From: Archegozetes longisetosus
Lineage: Eukaryota > Arthropoda > Arachnida > Sarcoptiformes > Trhypochthoniidae
DNA: 64,000 nucleotides
Direction: 5' to 3'
Assembly: GCA_018873245.2 (NCBI GenBank)
Contig: JAEMBT020000006.1
Coordinates: 5,167,855-5,231,854, forward strand
Below are positions 46,044-60,300 of the stretch, piece by piece. Both the position numbers and the translations under genes were made by a program. Numbering within the stretch: the first letter of the stretch is position 1; each line of letters opens with the position of its first letter. The notes below the pieces were generated by a model. That model saw only the letters and a program-made list of their open reading frames with translations, did not search any database and was not told the origin of the DNA.

Positions 46044-49000
46044 TCAAACAAATATCTGTAATCCCCAAAACTGATTGAGTTTATCGACAAAAACATCTTC
46101 ATCGTATTCATCTGTGGCATAAGTTTCTATTAGAGCCACCAACTCGTTAATTCTCGATCTAATACCCGAAAGCACAGAACGCGATCCACCTTTCAATTTA
46201 TGATAATCGATAAACAAATCAGCGATTATGCCATAAATTCTTTCTAAATTAAGTGTCGAAACTTTTTGTGACTCTTCATCCACTGTGAGCTTTGCGATCA
46301 GTTCTTGTGCGACCTGTGGATCACTCGCATTCAGTTCATTGACAGCTTCGAGTAGTTCTGCATTACGACGAATGTTAATCAAAGTTTTTAATTTTGGATA
46401 AAGTTTTTTCAATACATGTCCGACACTCGTTTCGTTCACATCCATAGCCATCTCAATAGCAGTTGATTTCTTGGTTGCTTCACGTGTCACAAAGTCTTTC
46501 AATATAGAAATAGTTGAGATATTATCGGATTGAAAAGTCATGTTTCCTTTGCCACAACTGCAAATCAGAATTGTTTCGGTGAACGTCGAGACGTAGTTGT
46601 ATGTAATGCTCGACGAACTTGTGTTAGTAGTTATTCGCTCCGGAACTTCAGGAATGCACAGCTGTAGCCATGTATGACATTCATTGAGACTAAAAGTGCC
46701 ACTAATTGTCAGTTTATTGAAGAATCGCGTTTCCACTGCAGAATAGCTTCTTTTGTGTAATGAAAGTGGTTTTATGTGGTACTGTTTCATTTGAGCGCAT
46801 TTTGGAGACACTCTCGTCATCACATAAGCGCGCAGTAGTCCGTATTGTCCTTAATATTCCAGTCAATATAGCATAATATGGCATAAATAACATGTCATAT
46901 GATGTTCGAAAAGGCATATAAAAAGGCTGACCGCTAAACACTTACAAGTTATGACCACTCAAAAAGTGATTTCCTGTGGCTCATTACTATTCATTGATAT
47001 GTATTTTGCCATCAAATATGTACTCTAATTCAATCAAATTACTCAATGGATGGCAATATTATTGTTAATAAGGAAAAGCTTCAAATCATTTTGAACACGA
47101 ACAGTTAATCTGAAATTTCACTTTTAAAAGTAAGTTTCTATATATGAATAGTTTTAATTTTTCGCATTTATAATGTCCCTAAAATTCATTGAATTTCTAA
47201 AGAAAACTTTATAAGAGACATGATAAACATGAAAAATTAGAAGTATTGATGTATAGAAACTTTTAAATATGAAATTTGATTGATAGGCAAAATACATAGC
47301 AATTAATAGTAATAAGCCATAGGAAATCACTTTTGAGTAGTCATAACATGTAAGTATCCAGCGGTCAGCCTATTTTATACACCTTTTCGAACATCATATC
47401 ACATGTTATTTATGCCATAAAAATATTTTTGGAATCGGTTATTACATAATCCCGAACTTGGCTCGTAAGTTCTTAACTATTTTGAAGAAATACCTTCAAT
47501 GGAGCGAATCCTGATTTCCAATCTTGTAGTGTTTGCCTGACATCGAAATGTGACCAACATTTGATCAGAGCAGTTATCATTAAAACTAATTACAGCCGAA
47601 TTCCTCTCACAATCGATCAAATCTAACGGAATATCACTTTGAATAATGACTGCATCGATAGCGATCTCCACTTCTAATGTTAACATATAAGACGCATCTG
47701 AAATTGAAGCAAAACTTTTATCAAAACCATAATCTATTGATGATTGGCTCAAACATACCTTCTTGTAAAATAAAAGAATCATTAATAGTGAAATAAGGCA
47801 AAGCACTCACTCCTACGTCCATATCATTGAGATCATCGACCGGGTTCTTTGCGACCGGGTTCTTTGATGTCATTTGTTGATATCTTTCCCTTTCTTGAGC
47901 TAACTTTAATTCCAATTGTTCACATTCTTCTCTTAGAGTCTCAATTTTCATGGCTGTGTCTTTGCTGACCAGCAAATAATTTGGATTAAGCTTTTGGTTA
48001 ATCATTTCATTTCGAGTCAAACCAAATATAACGCCAGTAAATGTTGAGCCGAGAATCAAATTTCCATTATTGCAAACTAGTATTGATGTCAAACTCTCTC
48101 CGCAATTGTGATAATCTCGAAATATTGGAGGCATATTTAGATTGATCAGTTCTTCTCCATTTTCACTCAGAGTCTCAGCAAATGACCAAATCTGCAGTAA
48201 AAGTGAAATCAAATAAAAAGATTTGCAATCTAATTACAAATACCTCAACGTTTCCATCAGATCTTCCGATGTAAAGCTCAGCAGCAGATTCTGCTATTGT
48301 CAGACAAGTTACTGAAGATTTGGACCCCTTTTCAGGTATTTCCCACTTGTGAAGGGGTTCGAGAGATTTTTTGCTGAACTCGAGTGAGACGAGGGCCACT
48401 TTTCCATCTAACGTTCCGTAACAAATGAGTGTTTCATTTATTCCACTAGAAGGATACTGCATCGATAGTAGTGTGCGGGATACCACATATCTCGATTTCG
48501 TACTGGCACGAAGAATCTTTGATTATGCGGAGAAGACGGTCCTGACATGCGAGCACTGGCACTAAAAAATATTTTTACTTCATAAACTCATTTCACATCA
48601 ATTTTCATATTTTAATAAATATATATTTAAGAAATAACTTTTTGTTATCTTTATTATAAAACTGAATCTTTTGAAAAATTTGATAAAGCGATTTATCTTC
48701 AAAACTTTTATAATGAAGAATAGGATTAACTCATAGTTAGGAATGGCCGTGAAAATGATACAAAGTAAAAGGTTATTACCTACTCTTCTATTATGTCTAT
48801 CTTCAATTAGGATCAATTGAATAATCTTTTCGGGACAGACGTAATAGTTTTTACTTTGAACGACAGAACCAGATTTGGCGTCAGCTTCACTATTGATAAT
48901 GTAATTATTATAGATATAGTGACCACTGATGTAGATCTCGTTGGGCCAACGCATTTTCAAATTCTTGATCGGTTCCGTCAAGTTATTCAGTTCAAGACCA

Positions 49001-49392
49001 AAAAATTGCTTTCCTTTTTTATTGTAACCTCTAATAGCTGCCGAACCTAACGCCACAACAATTTTTGGAGATCCACCACTATTAGAACCAGTTATCACTT
49101 CAACACAACTTATTTTTGCGTTTGGACCTAACAGTTAAGTCAAAATTCGTTATAATTTCCAACAAATTATTAGATAGACTTAAATACCGGGCAATGTCTT
49201 GAAAATAGTTTCAACATTACTGGAATCGGGTCTTAATGTGAAACAACAAACAGAACCTGAATGGTCGCCAACAACTGCTGCAACTGTTCCATTGCCAGTA
49301 TTAGCAGCGATTCCAGTTTTGATTAGTTTAAAACAGTTTTTTGATGTTAGACCGACTTGAGTGTAATCGATTCGGTTTAGTTTGTTAGCCAT
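46044..49392 (-). CDS. BBS7: BBS7, Bardet-Biedl syndrome 7 homologue, 6 exons, one frameshift
   Basis: BBSome subunit for ciliary membrane traffic. Exons (transcript order): 49188-49392, 48780-49127, 48244-48561, 47759-48191, 47494-47697 and 46044-46849; phases agree except for exon 3. Seen: the start LNRIDYTQVGLTSKNCFKLI, IFKTLPG, RGYNKKGKQFFGLE, VPVLACQDRLLRII, YGTLDGKVALV, GRSDGNVE (beta-propeller), a coiled coil at IETLREECEQLELKLAQERE, RCQANTTRLE, QYHIKPLSLHKR (GAE region), SDNISTISILKDF and LERIYGIIADLFIDY. Exon 3 is 318 bases; one extra base around 48451-48456 shifts the frame and brings a stop. If that is a sequence error, the protein is about 770 residues. An arthropod with sensory cilia would use this gene. 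Confidence 0.9.
46877..47419. mobile_element. Foldback element in BBS7 intron 5
   Basis: Left arm from TATGGCATAAATAACATG through 'gatgttcgaaaagg', 'ggctgaccgct' and 'agtgatttcctgtggc' is matched in reverse by the right arm, ending 'catgttatttatgccata'. The arms are about 140 bases or more, with a loop of about 250. No ORF. It lies wholly inside the intron. Confidence 0.8.
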
Positions 49393-50025
49393 TGCTATAC
49401 TTCAGCCAAAGTATACCACAAGTAATGTTTTGTCAACTTTTTGTTATGAATTAAATCAATGAATAGTATCTATGGAAACGTCTCTCTTTTATTATTAATA
49501 ATGAAAAGAGAGCTACGTTAAGCCACTGTGTGTGGGCAAGGACTTTTGATCTTGCAGTTCGATGGCAAATATATTGATACATCTTCAACCAAAATATTAG
49601 ATCTTAGCTACTTACGGCTTCAGAGAAAAAATTCCTCTAAGACTAATTGAAATCAATTATCTCATTAAAATTTATATTACTTTTAACGAGTCAGCACTAT
49701 TTTGCTAAAGTATCTTAAGATTAATTAAATAATTACAATTGATACTTGAATTTAAGTCGCATTAATGATGAGTCAACGAAACACGAATAACTCGAAAACT
49801 GAAAAGCTATTAAGATGCAAAAACTTAGTTTTTTATATTATTTATTATAATTAGATTAATAGAAAAAATTTAGTAGAAGGCGATGATTAATTCACACAAT
49901 TAACTCATTCTACGTGCAGAACGTTTCCTAAACTTCAATGAGTAACTTTAAGTTCTTACTTTATCATACTTCAGTTGAACGCAAATTTATTAAAATTTTT
50001 GTGATTTAACTATTGTGTTTTATAG
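49393..50025. other. Intergenic
   Basis: Upstream of BBS7 and of the Ptp10D relic. No gene seen. It ends with a splice-acceptor-like ttttatag at 50018-50025. Confidence 0.45.
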
Positions 50026-53270
<3,245 letters not shown>

Positions 53271-54456
53271 CGAGAAGGTTTCCCAACGGGAAGACGCCGA
53301 TTTTTATGAAACTTAAAATAACCTTTATGAAAAGTGTATCGAAAACATCAATTAAGTTTCTGCTAAGTAGTTGATTTATACCTTATATTTATTTTTTGAA
53401 ATTTTGATTCAATTGAGTAACTCATTACAATAATAGGGGTGAATCCAGGTTAATGGGTCTGAGGGAGTTCTCGAGCCCCCATCTCAAGTACGATATATCA
53501 TTGGATCCAGTTCGTCTAGCTGAACATTATGATACAACACTTGATCACTTCCGACCCGAACCTAACCACTTCTAATCGACTCCCGACTGGATTAACCGAC
53601 CCTGTCAAGTGATACATCGTTGGACTCAGGACATCGAACTGAGCATTTTAATATTTCACTTGATCAATTATCTCAAGTAATTTTCGAGTTACTCAACTTT
53701 TAAACTTTGCTAAAAAGCTATTGATTACAGAGATATTTATCTTTGGTTTAGCACCTAATAGTGGATAAACCTGGATTTTTCGAGTTGTCACCCAAACAAG
53801 CCTGGTATGAATGAAGCGAAAATAGATTAGGTCGTGAAGCGATCTATTACACCTTAGTTTATGTCAAGTTTGGTTTGGATTACGAATTGTTAAAGCCAGG
53901 ATTATCTAATTTCGAGAGGTCAGGTCTGAGTAGCACTTGTGGGGGCGGGGTCAACCGGAAGGCGTTGTGAGCTCAAGAGTTACGCGTGGGAGAATTGTGG
54001 TAGATTCTAACGTACCTCTGTAAACAATAGTTTTTAAAGTAGTTTAAAGCTGAATATCTCGAAAACTACTTGAGGTAATTTATAGAATGAGATATCAAAA
54101 TGCTCAGTTCGATATACTGAGTTCAACGTTGTCACTTGGTGGGTCGATTACTCCCATCGGGAATTGGTCAGAAGTGATTAAGTGTGGTATCATAGCGTTC
54201 AGCTTGAAGAACTGAATCCAATGATGCATCACATTTGGGGGTAAGGACCGAGAACCCCATCAGACTCATTAACTTGGATTCACCCCTATTATTGTAATGA
54301 GTTACTCAATTGAATTAAAATTTCAAAAAAATGAATATAAGGTATAAACTAACTGCTTAACGGAAACTGAACCGATGTTTTGATATACTTTTCATTAAGG
54401 TTATTTTAGTTAGGTTTCATAAAAATCAGAATTTTACCATTGAGAAACCTTCCTTG
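53271..54456. mobile_element. Large foldback element, 1.19 kb, arms about 550 bp
   Basis: The two halves are inverted copies around about 53865. Left 'gaaggtttccc ... gaaattttgattcaattgag ... aggggtgaatccagg' is mirrored by right 'cttggattcacccct ... ctcaattgaattaaaatttc ... gaaaccttcc'. Probable 3-base duplication TCA at 53268-53270 and 54457-54459. The inner ends GGGGTGAATCC resemble the Merlin ends, and the arms carry 'atatatcattggatccag'. No coding capacity. Confidence 0.88.
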
Positions 54457-54780
54457 TCAGGTATTCAAGTGATAATTTTCTGTCAAGCTTTGATTCAATG
54501 GCATTTGACATCTAATTACGCAGTTTTATTCGTTTCGATAGTGAGTTATGTTTCCTCGATGACAGGTAGAAGTGATTCTCATTTTGATAAAATAAGTTTC
54601 AATAAATTCTTGTTAAGACAATATGAACACATCAAAACTAGATAAAAGAAACCATTGTCTAATAATTATAGATCCATTGAAGCAATTAATGATAGCAAAG
54701 TATTAATATACACTGCTTTTCACTCAGTCAGTATAATGGGTTTTATTTTTCTATTTTTACAAAATTAATGAAAGGCATTA
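54457..54780. pseudogene. Carbonic-anhydrase intron and orphan exon-1 remnant
   Basis: Continues copy D after the foldback (exon 6 end, intron 6 start) and then, at about 54510, changes to the orphan signal-peptide exon and its flank also present at 25316-25560. Confidence 0.6.
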
Positions 54781-54989
54781 CTAACAGTCTTATTGATGTC
54801 AGAACTAAAATATGTGTCTTGGAGATGTATAAACAATTAAAATGTGTTGAACCAAAGATGCTTACAAAAGATCTAGTTTGACATTTGTGATACTTATAAA
54901 ACATCTGAGAGTAGTTTTTAGCGAATTAATAAAATTAGGACCCTTTCCTCCCCCTAATAAGACTAAATCAAATAGAATTAAGTATATAG

Positions 54990-55960
54990 TCTGATGATGA
55001 TTATGAAATAATAGGTAATATTATGGATTTAAATGAACTAAAATATTGCATACTTATAAAACATATATATCAATTCTGACCCTAATTGTGATGTCTTTCA
55101 AAGACTGTAAAATCGATACATTTTATAAATTGATTAAATAAATGGGTTATAAGTATTCATACACTAACCAAATAATTAGAGATGAAATGATTAAAAAGAA
55201 AGAATTCAAAAGCTAATTAGACTTTAATCGAGAAATTAAGACTACAGACTATATATGAAAAACCTTCTACTGTTTTATTGGCGAGTCTGTCATTCACAAA
55301 AATGACGCCAACAAAAACACATTACGACGCATCAATGAAAACAAAATACAAAAAATAGATAAAACTGTTGGCAAGCGAGTTCATTTTTCAGTTATTAATG
55401 CCATATCTGAAGACGATTTTGTGAAAAATGGAGAGCTAACTATTTATTTAACTGAAATTATTCACAAATATTTGAAAATATCTCGAAAAACAATTAATGC
55501 CTGAATTGCCCCCAAATTCAATTGTCACTTACGACAACTGCACTGTCCATAGCTGACAATACAATAAGACTCCGACATAAAGTGCAAACGTTGAATCAAT
55601 TAAAGAATGGCTTGTAAACAATATTTCTTTTAATTATAGTTTAAAGAAAAAGACTTATTAGAATGGTTTGCTAAAATCCAATTAGACCTCATTATTATGT
55701 CGACGACATAATAAGTAAGTTTGGATGTGATCCCTTCGTTTATCATCTTATTGCTGTAATTTGAATCCCATTGAAACGACCTGAAACACTTGGAAAAAAT
55801 AGTTAAACACAAAAAATTCAATGATAATCTCGAATAATACCGAAATTTATTGTTAAATAGTTTTAATGTAATGACTTCTAGTACCGTTGCAAATACAATT
55901 AGAAAAAATGTTTAAGATATCGAACCGAAATACTACCAATAGTTTAATATTTCTAGCCTT
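54990..55960 (+). pseudogene. Tc1/IS630-like DDE transposase relic
   Basis: Frames include RRINENKIQKIDKTVGKRVH (about 55335), then LPPNSIVTYDNCTVHS (about 55505), close to the second-Asp block LPPNS.VMDNA.YHS of arthropod IS630/Tc1-like transposases, then LKKKDLLEWF (about 55640) and LNPIE (about 55765). Multiple stops and frameshifts. No ends found. Confidence 0.72.
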
Positions 55961-56161
55961 CCTAATCATTGTGAACATAATTATTTTTTAATTATAGTCA
56001 TGATTAAATGAATTTTAATATTAAATCATGAATTATATAAATACGTCTTACTGTAATACTCATTGTGTGACGTTTGAGGTTTGCCTTCTGTCACGTGACT
56101 TTTAGCTCTCAATCGTTTGGTAATCATTTGAAAAGAATTTTAAAAATAAACAATCTGAGAA

Positions 56162-57004
56162 ATGGTCAGATATGCCCAACTAATCGTCGGTCCAGCTGGT
56201 AGTGGCAAATCTTCATATGTGTCAGCAATGGTTAGACACGGACAGGCTCTCAATCGAACAATACACGCTTTCAATTTGGATCCAGCAGCAGAACAATTCG
56301 ATTACGAAGTCATGGCAGACATCCGCGAACTAATACACATTGACGACATCATGTCAGACGAACAATTGCGGTTTGGACCAAACGGTGGTCTCATTTTTGC
56401 GATGGAATATTTATTAGAGAACATGGACTGGTTTGAGGAGCAGTTGGGCGACTCGGATGACGATTACGTCCTCTTCGACACAGCCGGACAAATAGAACTG
56501 TCCACTCATTTAGATATTATGCAAAAACTGATACGATTTTTACAGTCAAAAGACTTTAGAGTTTGTGCTCTTTTTTTACTCGACTCTCAGTTTATTTCTG
56601 ATATCTCTAAGTTTTTCTCAGGTCTTATGATCTCTTTGGCCACAATGATTAATCTTGAAGTTCCGATCGTTAATCTTTTGACCAAAACTGATTTATTAGA
56701 TAGAAGTTCAAGAAAACAATTGGAAAAGTTTTTAGAACCTGATAGCTATCTTTTAGAACATGATCCCGCATCTAATCGATGGGGAGAAAAGTATTGTAAA
56801 CTCACCGAAGCTTTTGGTAAACTTGTTGACGATTACGCCTTAATCAAGTTTATGCCAATTAATATTTTCGATGAGGATAGTCTTAATGATGTTTTGTTAT
56901 CTGTTGATAATGCCATACAATATGGCGAAGAAGAAGATGTTAAAGTTCGTGATTTTGATGAGCCTCCAGTTGAAGGAGGAAATGGACTTAATAGTGATTA
57001 TTGA
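56162..57004 (+). CDS. GPN3: GPN-loop GTPase 3, intact, 280 aa
   Basis: Essential eukaryotic GTPase that works with GPN1 in assembly and nuclear import of RNA polymerase II. Single exon. Seen: P-loop GPAGSGKSS (residues 8-16), [20 protein letters not shown], the family-defining Gly-Pro-Asn in LRFGPNGG (about 73-80), the G3-like DTAGQIEL (about 105), TKTDLLDRSS (G4, about 175), IQYGEEEDV near the end. Length matches animal GPN3. No intron and no defects, in contrast to the copy at 16835-19476. The 3' end lies close to the convergent sidekick gene. Confidence 0.96.
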   Translation: MVRYAQLIVGPAGSGKSSYVSAMVRHGQALNRTIHAFNLDPAAEQFDYEVMADIRELIHIDDIMSDEQLRFGPNGGLIFAMEYLLENMDWFEEQLGDSDDDYVLFDTAGQIELSTHLDIMQKLIRFLQSKDFRVCALFLLDSQFISDISKFFSGLMISLATMINLEVPIVNLLTKTDLLDRSSRKQLEKFLEPDSYLLEHDPASNRWGEKYCKLTEAFGKLVDDYALIKFMPINIFDEDSLNDVLLSVDNAIQYGEEEDVKVRDFDEPPVEGGNGLNSDY

Positions 57005-57393
57005 CTATTCATTTGTGTAACTGATAGTCTATTTTTCATATCTCATTAAATAACTCAACTCATTTGATAACTGTTGAAATAATTCCATAGACGATAACAG
57101 TTAAAAGTAATTCTCATTTTGGTAAAATATGCTTCAATCAATTCTTAAGATAATATGAACACACCAAAACTAAATAAAGAAACCATTATCTGATAATTAT
57201 AGAACCATTGAAGCGATTAATGATAGAAAAATATTAATAGTATACTGCTTTTTCACTCAATCGATATAATGGCTTTTATTTTTTCAACTATTTGTACAAA
57301 ATTAATGAAAGGCAGTGATTATGGCTATAAATAAATAGAAGATTTACAAAATGTCATTTAAAAACTATTTTCAACTTTGATTCTGCAAATAAT
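57005..57393. other. Spacer between convergent GPN3 and sidekick, with carbonic-anhydrase-type flank
   Basis: 57005-57085 is the GPN3 3' flank. 57090-57390 matches the sequence after the orphan exon at 25316 ('acgataacagttaaaagtaattctcatt'), so it contains the last bases of an eroded signal-peptide exon and its intron. Confidence 0.55.
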
Positions 57394-60300
57394 TTATACA
57401 AATGATGAAAATCCTGGAAGTGGTGCACGACTTCCAGCCATGTTATTAACAATAATTCTTCCGCCATTCAGATTCACAGAAGGGCTGTCGAGTTCACTAT
57501 CTTCTGATGCGTTTATGGCAATAGCTGCGAGATAGCTGGGCGGCGGAGGGGCCGGGGGTGCGGGTCGCGATGGCATTGAGAGTGTGTGATGAGTTGGCAC
57601 TACATATGGTTTTGCGTGTCTTTTCCACGACGGCTGACCTTTTCTTAAGGTGTCATTTACGTTCGCGTAATGGTTAACAAAATGATTAGCAGCACTCGCG
57701 TCGTCATGTTCTGACTCAGACTCCGGTCCCGAGCTACTCATTTCACTCGGCTTTTCAGTCAGACTCTCACCCGAGCTTTCATAAAGTCCGGCACCTTTAA
57801 TATCATCGTCGTCATCATCTTCTTCATCATCGGAATAAGTGATGGATCCAGGAGAAGGTCTGGGCGGAGATTTAGTTGCAGCTAAACTTACAGTTGTGCT
57901 CAGAGTACCATTACTTCGACGCTGTTGTGACGACAAGCCGTTGTGTTGTCTCATCTCGAAGCCCGTTGGGTAATGGTTTTCAATATTGTCGTCTAAACCG
58001 AAACCAACTTCACTGAGTCTGTCTTGAGATCCTTTTTTAGCTTCTTGTTTATATTTATAAGTTTTATTTCTAACACAAAGCACTGCAATCACCATAATAG
58101 TGATGACGACACTGAGACATGCACAAAGTATAACAAACCAACTCTCGCGATAGTAAGGCATTCGAGCTCTTAGTTCAAGATGTGATGGCGTTTGAATGAT
58201 TGAAGAACCGATCACTTTATCAGGATATGCCGGTTCACTAACACCCTTATCATTCACAGCCATTATTCGAAACGTGTATTGAGAAGAAGGCGCCAAATGC
58301 GTAAAACTTAACTCATATCTTTCTTGCCTTCCATTCCTTATCTGTGAGACGGGTTGCCATTCAAGGGCACTCTTTTTATTCAGATTATTCGCTTCTATTA
58401 TATATCCAATTATGTTATGATAGTCTGGATTCTTCCATTTCAGCCTAACTGAGGTTAGGGTTTGTGTCAAAATTATGTCAAAAAGAGGTGGCGGTGAACC
58501 TGGTTGTGGTCCAGTTGTCACTAAATAAGAATCAAATAAAACATTAAAATCAAGTCATTGCCCAATAAATCAATATTAATGCTAACCGTTGCCAACAGTT
58601 TCAGGTCCGACACCAGCCGAAGTCTCAGCACGAACTTTAAAAGTATACATAACTCGTTCTCGAAGTCCATTAACCACTAAATAGCTGTCATTAATTTTTT
58701 GTTTAACTTGTTTACTGAAGTCATTGATAAGTGTCTCATAAGTGACATAATACCCCAAGAGAATACCATTTGGTTCAATGGGCGGCTGCCACGAGACTTT
58801 CACCTGAGACATAGTTATCTCGTCAAAGTTCAAATGTCCAACTTCCCCAGGAATGTCTTCTTTAGTCTGAACGACAACAGCTCGAGATCGCGGGCCATCA
58901 CCAGCTGGATTAAAGGCAGATAATTGAATGCTATAATTGGTCCATTTTAGGAGATCAAGTAATATAAACGATTCGCAAGTGTCAGGAACTATTTCCATCA
59001 TTTCTCGTGGTTGTTCGTAATATGTTGCAGTATTTTGTTGATTAGACTTTTGTATTTCATTCAATCGATGCTGAGGTTCTGTGTGCTGCCAATAAAATAT
59101 CTTATAGCCCATGAGTTGCCCATTTTGTTTATCCTTATCAGGCGGAGACCACGTCACCTTTACTTCGGTCGATGAAAGTGGTAAAGTACTTATATTGAGT
59201 GGTTCTCCAGTTGGAACAGCTATAAACAAGGAAATATTGTATCAAACAATTGCTTAACAAATTCGATAAAATCTTTTAACAAACCTTCTCCAACATAAAC
59301 AACTTTTGCTTTACTGGAAGGACTGTCTCCCTGACTATTATAAGCAATAACTCTGATCTCATAGTGTTGATCGCGTTCCAGGTTTTCAATCGAAACTGTA
59401 GTTATATTTTTTCCTTTAACTATAGAAGAGGGACAGCTCGAAGAGACGCCTTGTTGTGAAATAATACAGTACTGAATCCTATATCCAGCCCCGACTTCGT
59501 CTCCATTCCAGTCTTGAATTTCAGTCCACTTGACGGTCACAGAAGTAGGCGTGTAAGGAGACACAACAACGTTCGAAGGCACTTTATCAGGAGGTGCTGG
59601 AAGAGTTCGAGTAATTGGCGACTCCAGACTCCAACCTGAGTCTCCGATATCGTTTGTGGCTTTGATTCTAAACTGATATGTTGTGAATGGTTTCAAATTA
59701 GTTATAGTATAAACACGTAAGGTCGGGTCTATTTTATGCGGATATGTCCACCAGTGACCGCCCTGTGATGATATCTGTGCTGTATAGTAACGCAGTGGTG
59801 CGAATCCATCGCGTCCTGGAGTCCAACTGATTGTCACTTGTCTTGAGCTTATTTGTGAAGTACTTATCAATGGTTGGGACGGATGTGATGGCAATTCTCT
59901 TGAGTTTGTTGTGTATACAATAAGTTTGGCTGCTTTACCCCATCCCTCACTTGTCTTAGCGGTCACTTCGAAGATATAATAAGTTTCAGGTCTCAAGTCC
60001 AAAAATCTATGGGTCCTATCGGTCGATGCGAATTCTTTAGAAACAGTTCTCTTGGAGTCTTCGTCACTCATCCTATAAGATATTCTATAAGCGAGTATTT
60101 CTCCGTTAGGTTCTAATGGGATATCCCATTGAATTCTAGCCGTTGTATGCGTCACATCAGGGAATGTCACATTAGAAGGTGGTCCCGGAACATCTTGGAA
60201 TGTCTGCTCTGTATGTGATAGGCTATAGATACCATCACCCGCATGAGTGAATCCACAAACACTTATTCTATAAGTTGTGTATTTCTTCAATTCAGTCAAA

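Noticed and set aside
48598..49098. BBS7 exon 2 ORF extension to 48598
   Set aside because: Reading past 48780 is intronic and loses homology; the donor at 48780/48779 keeps phase with the next exon.
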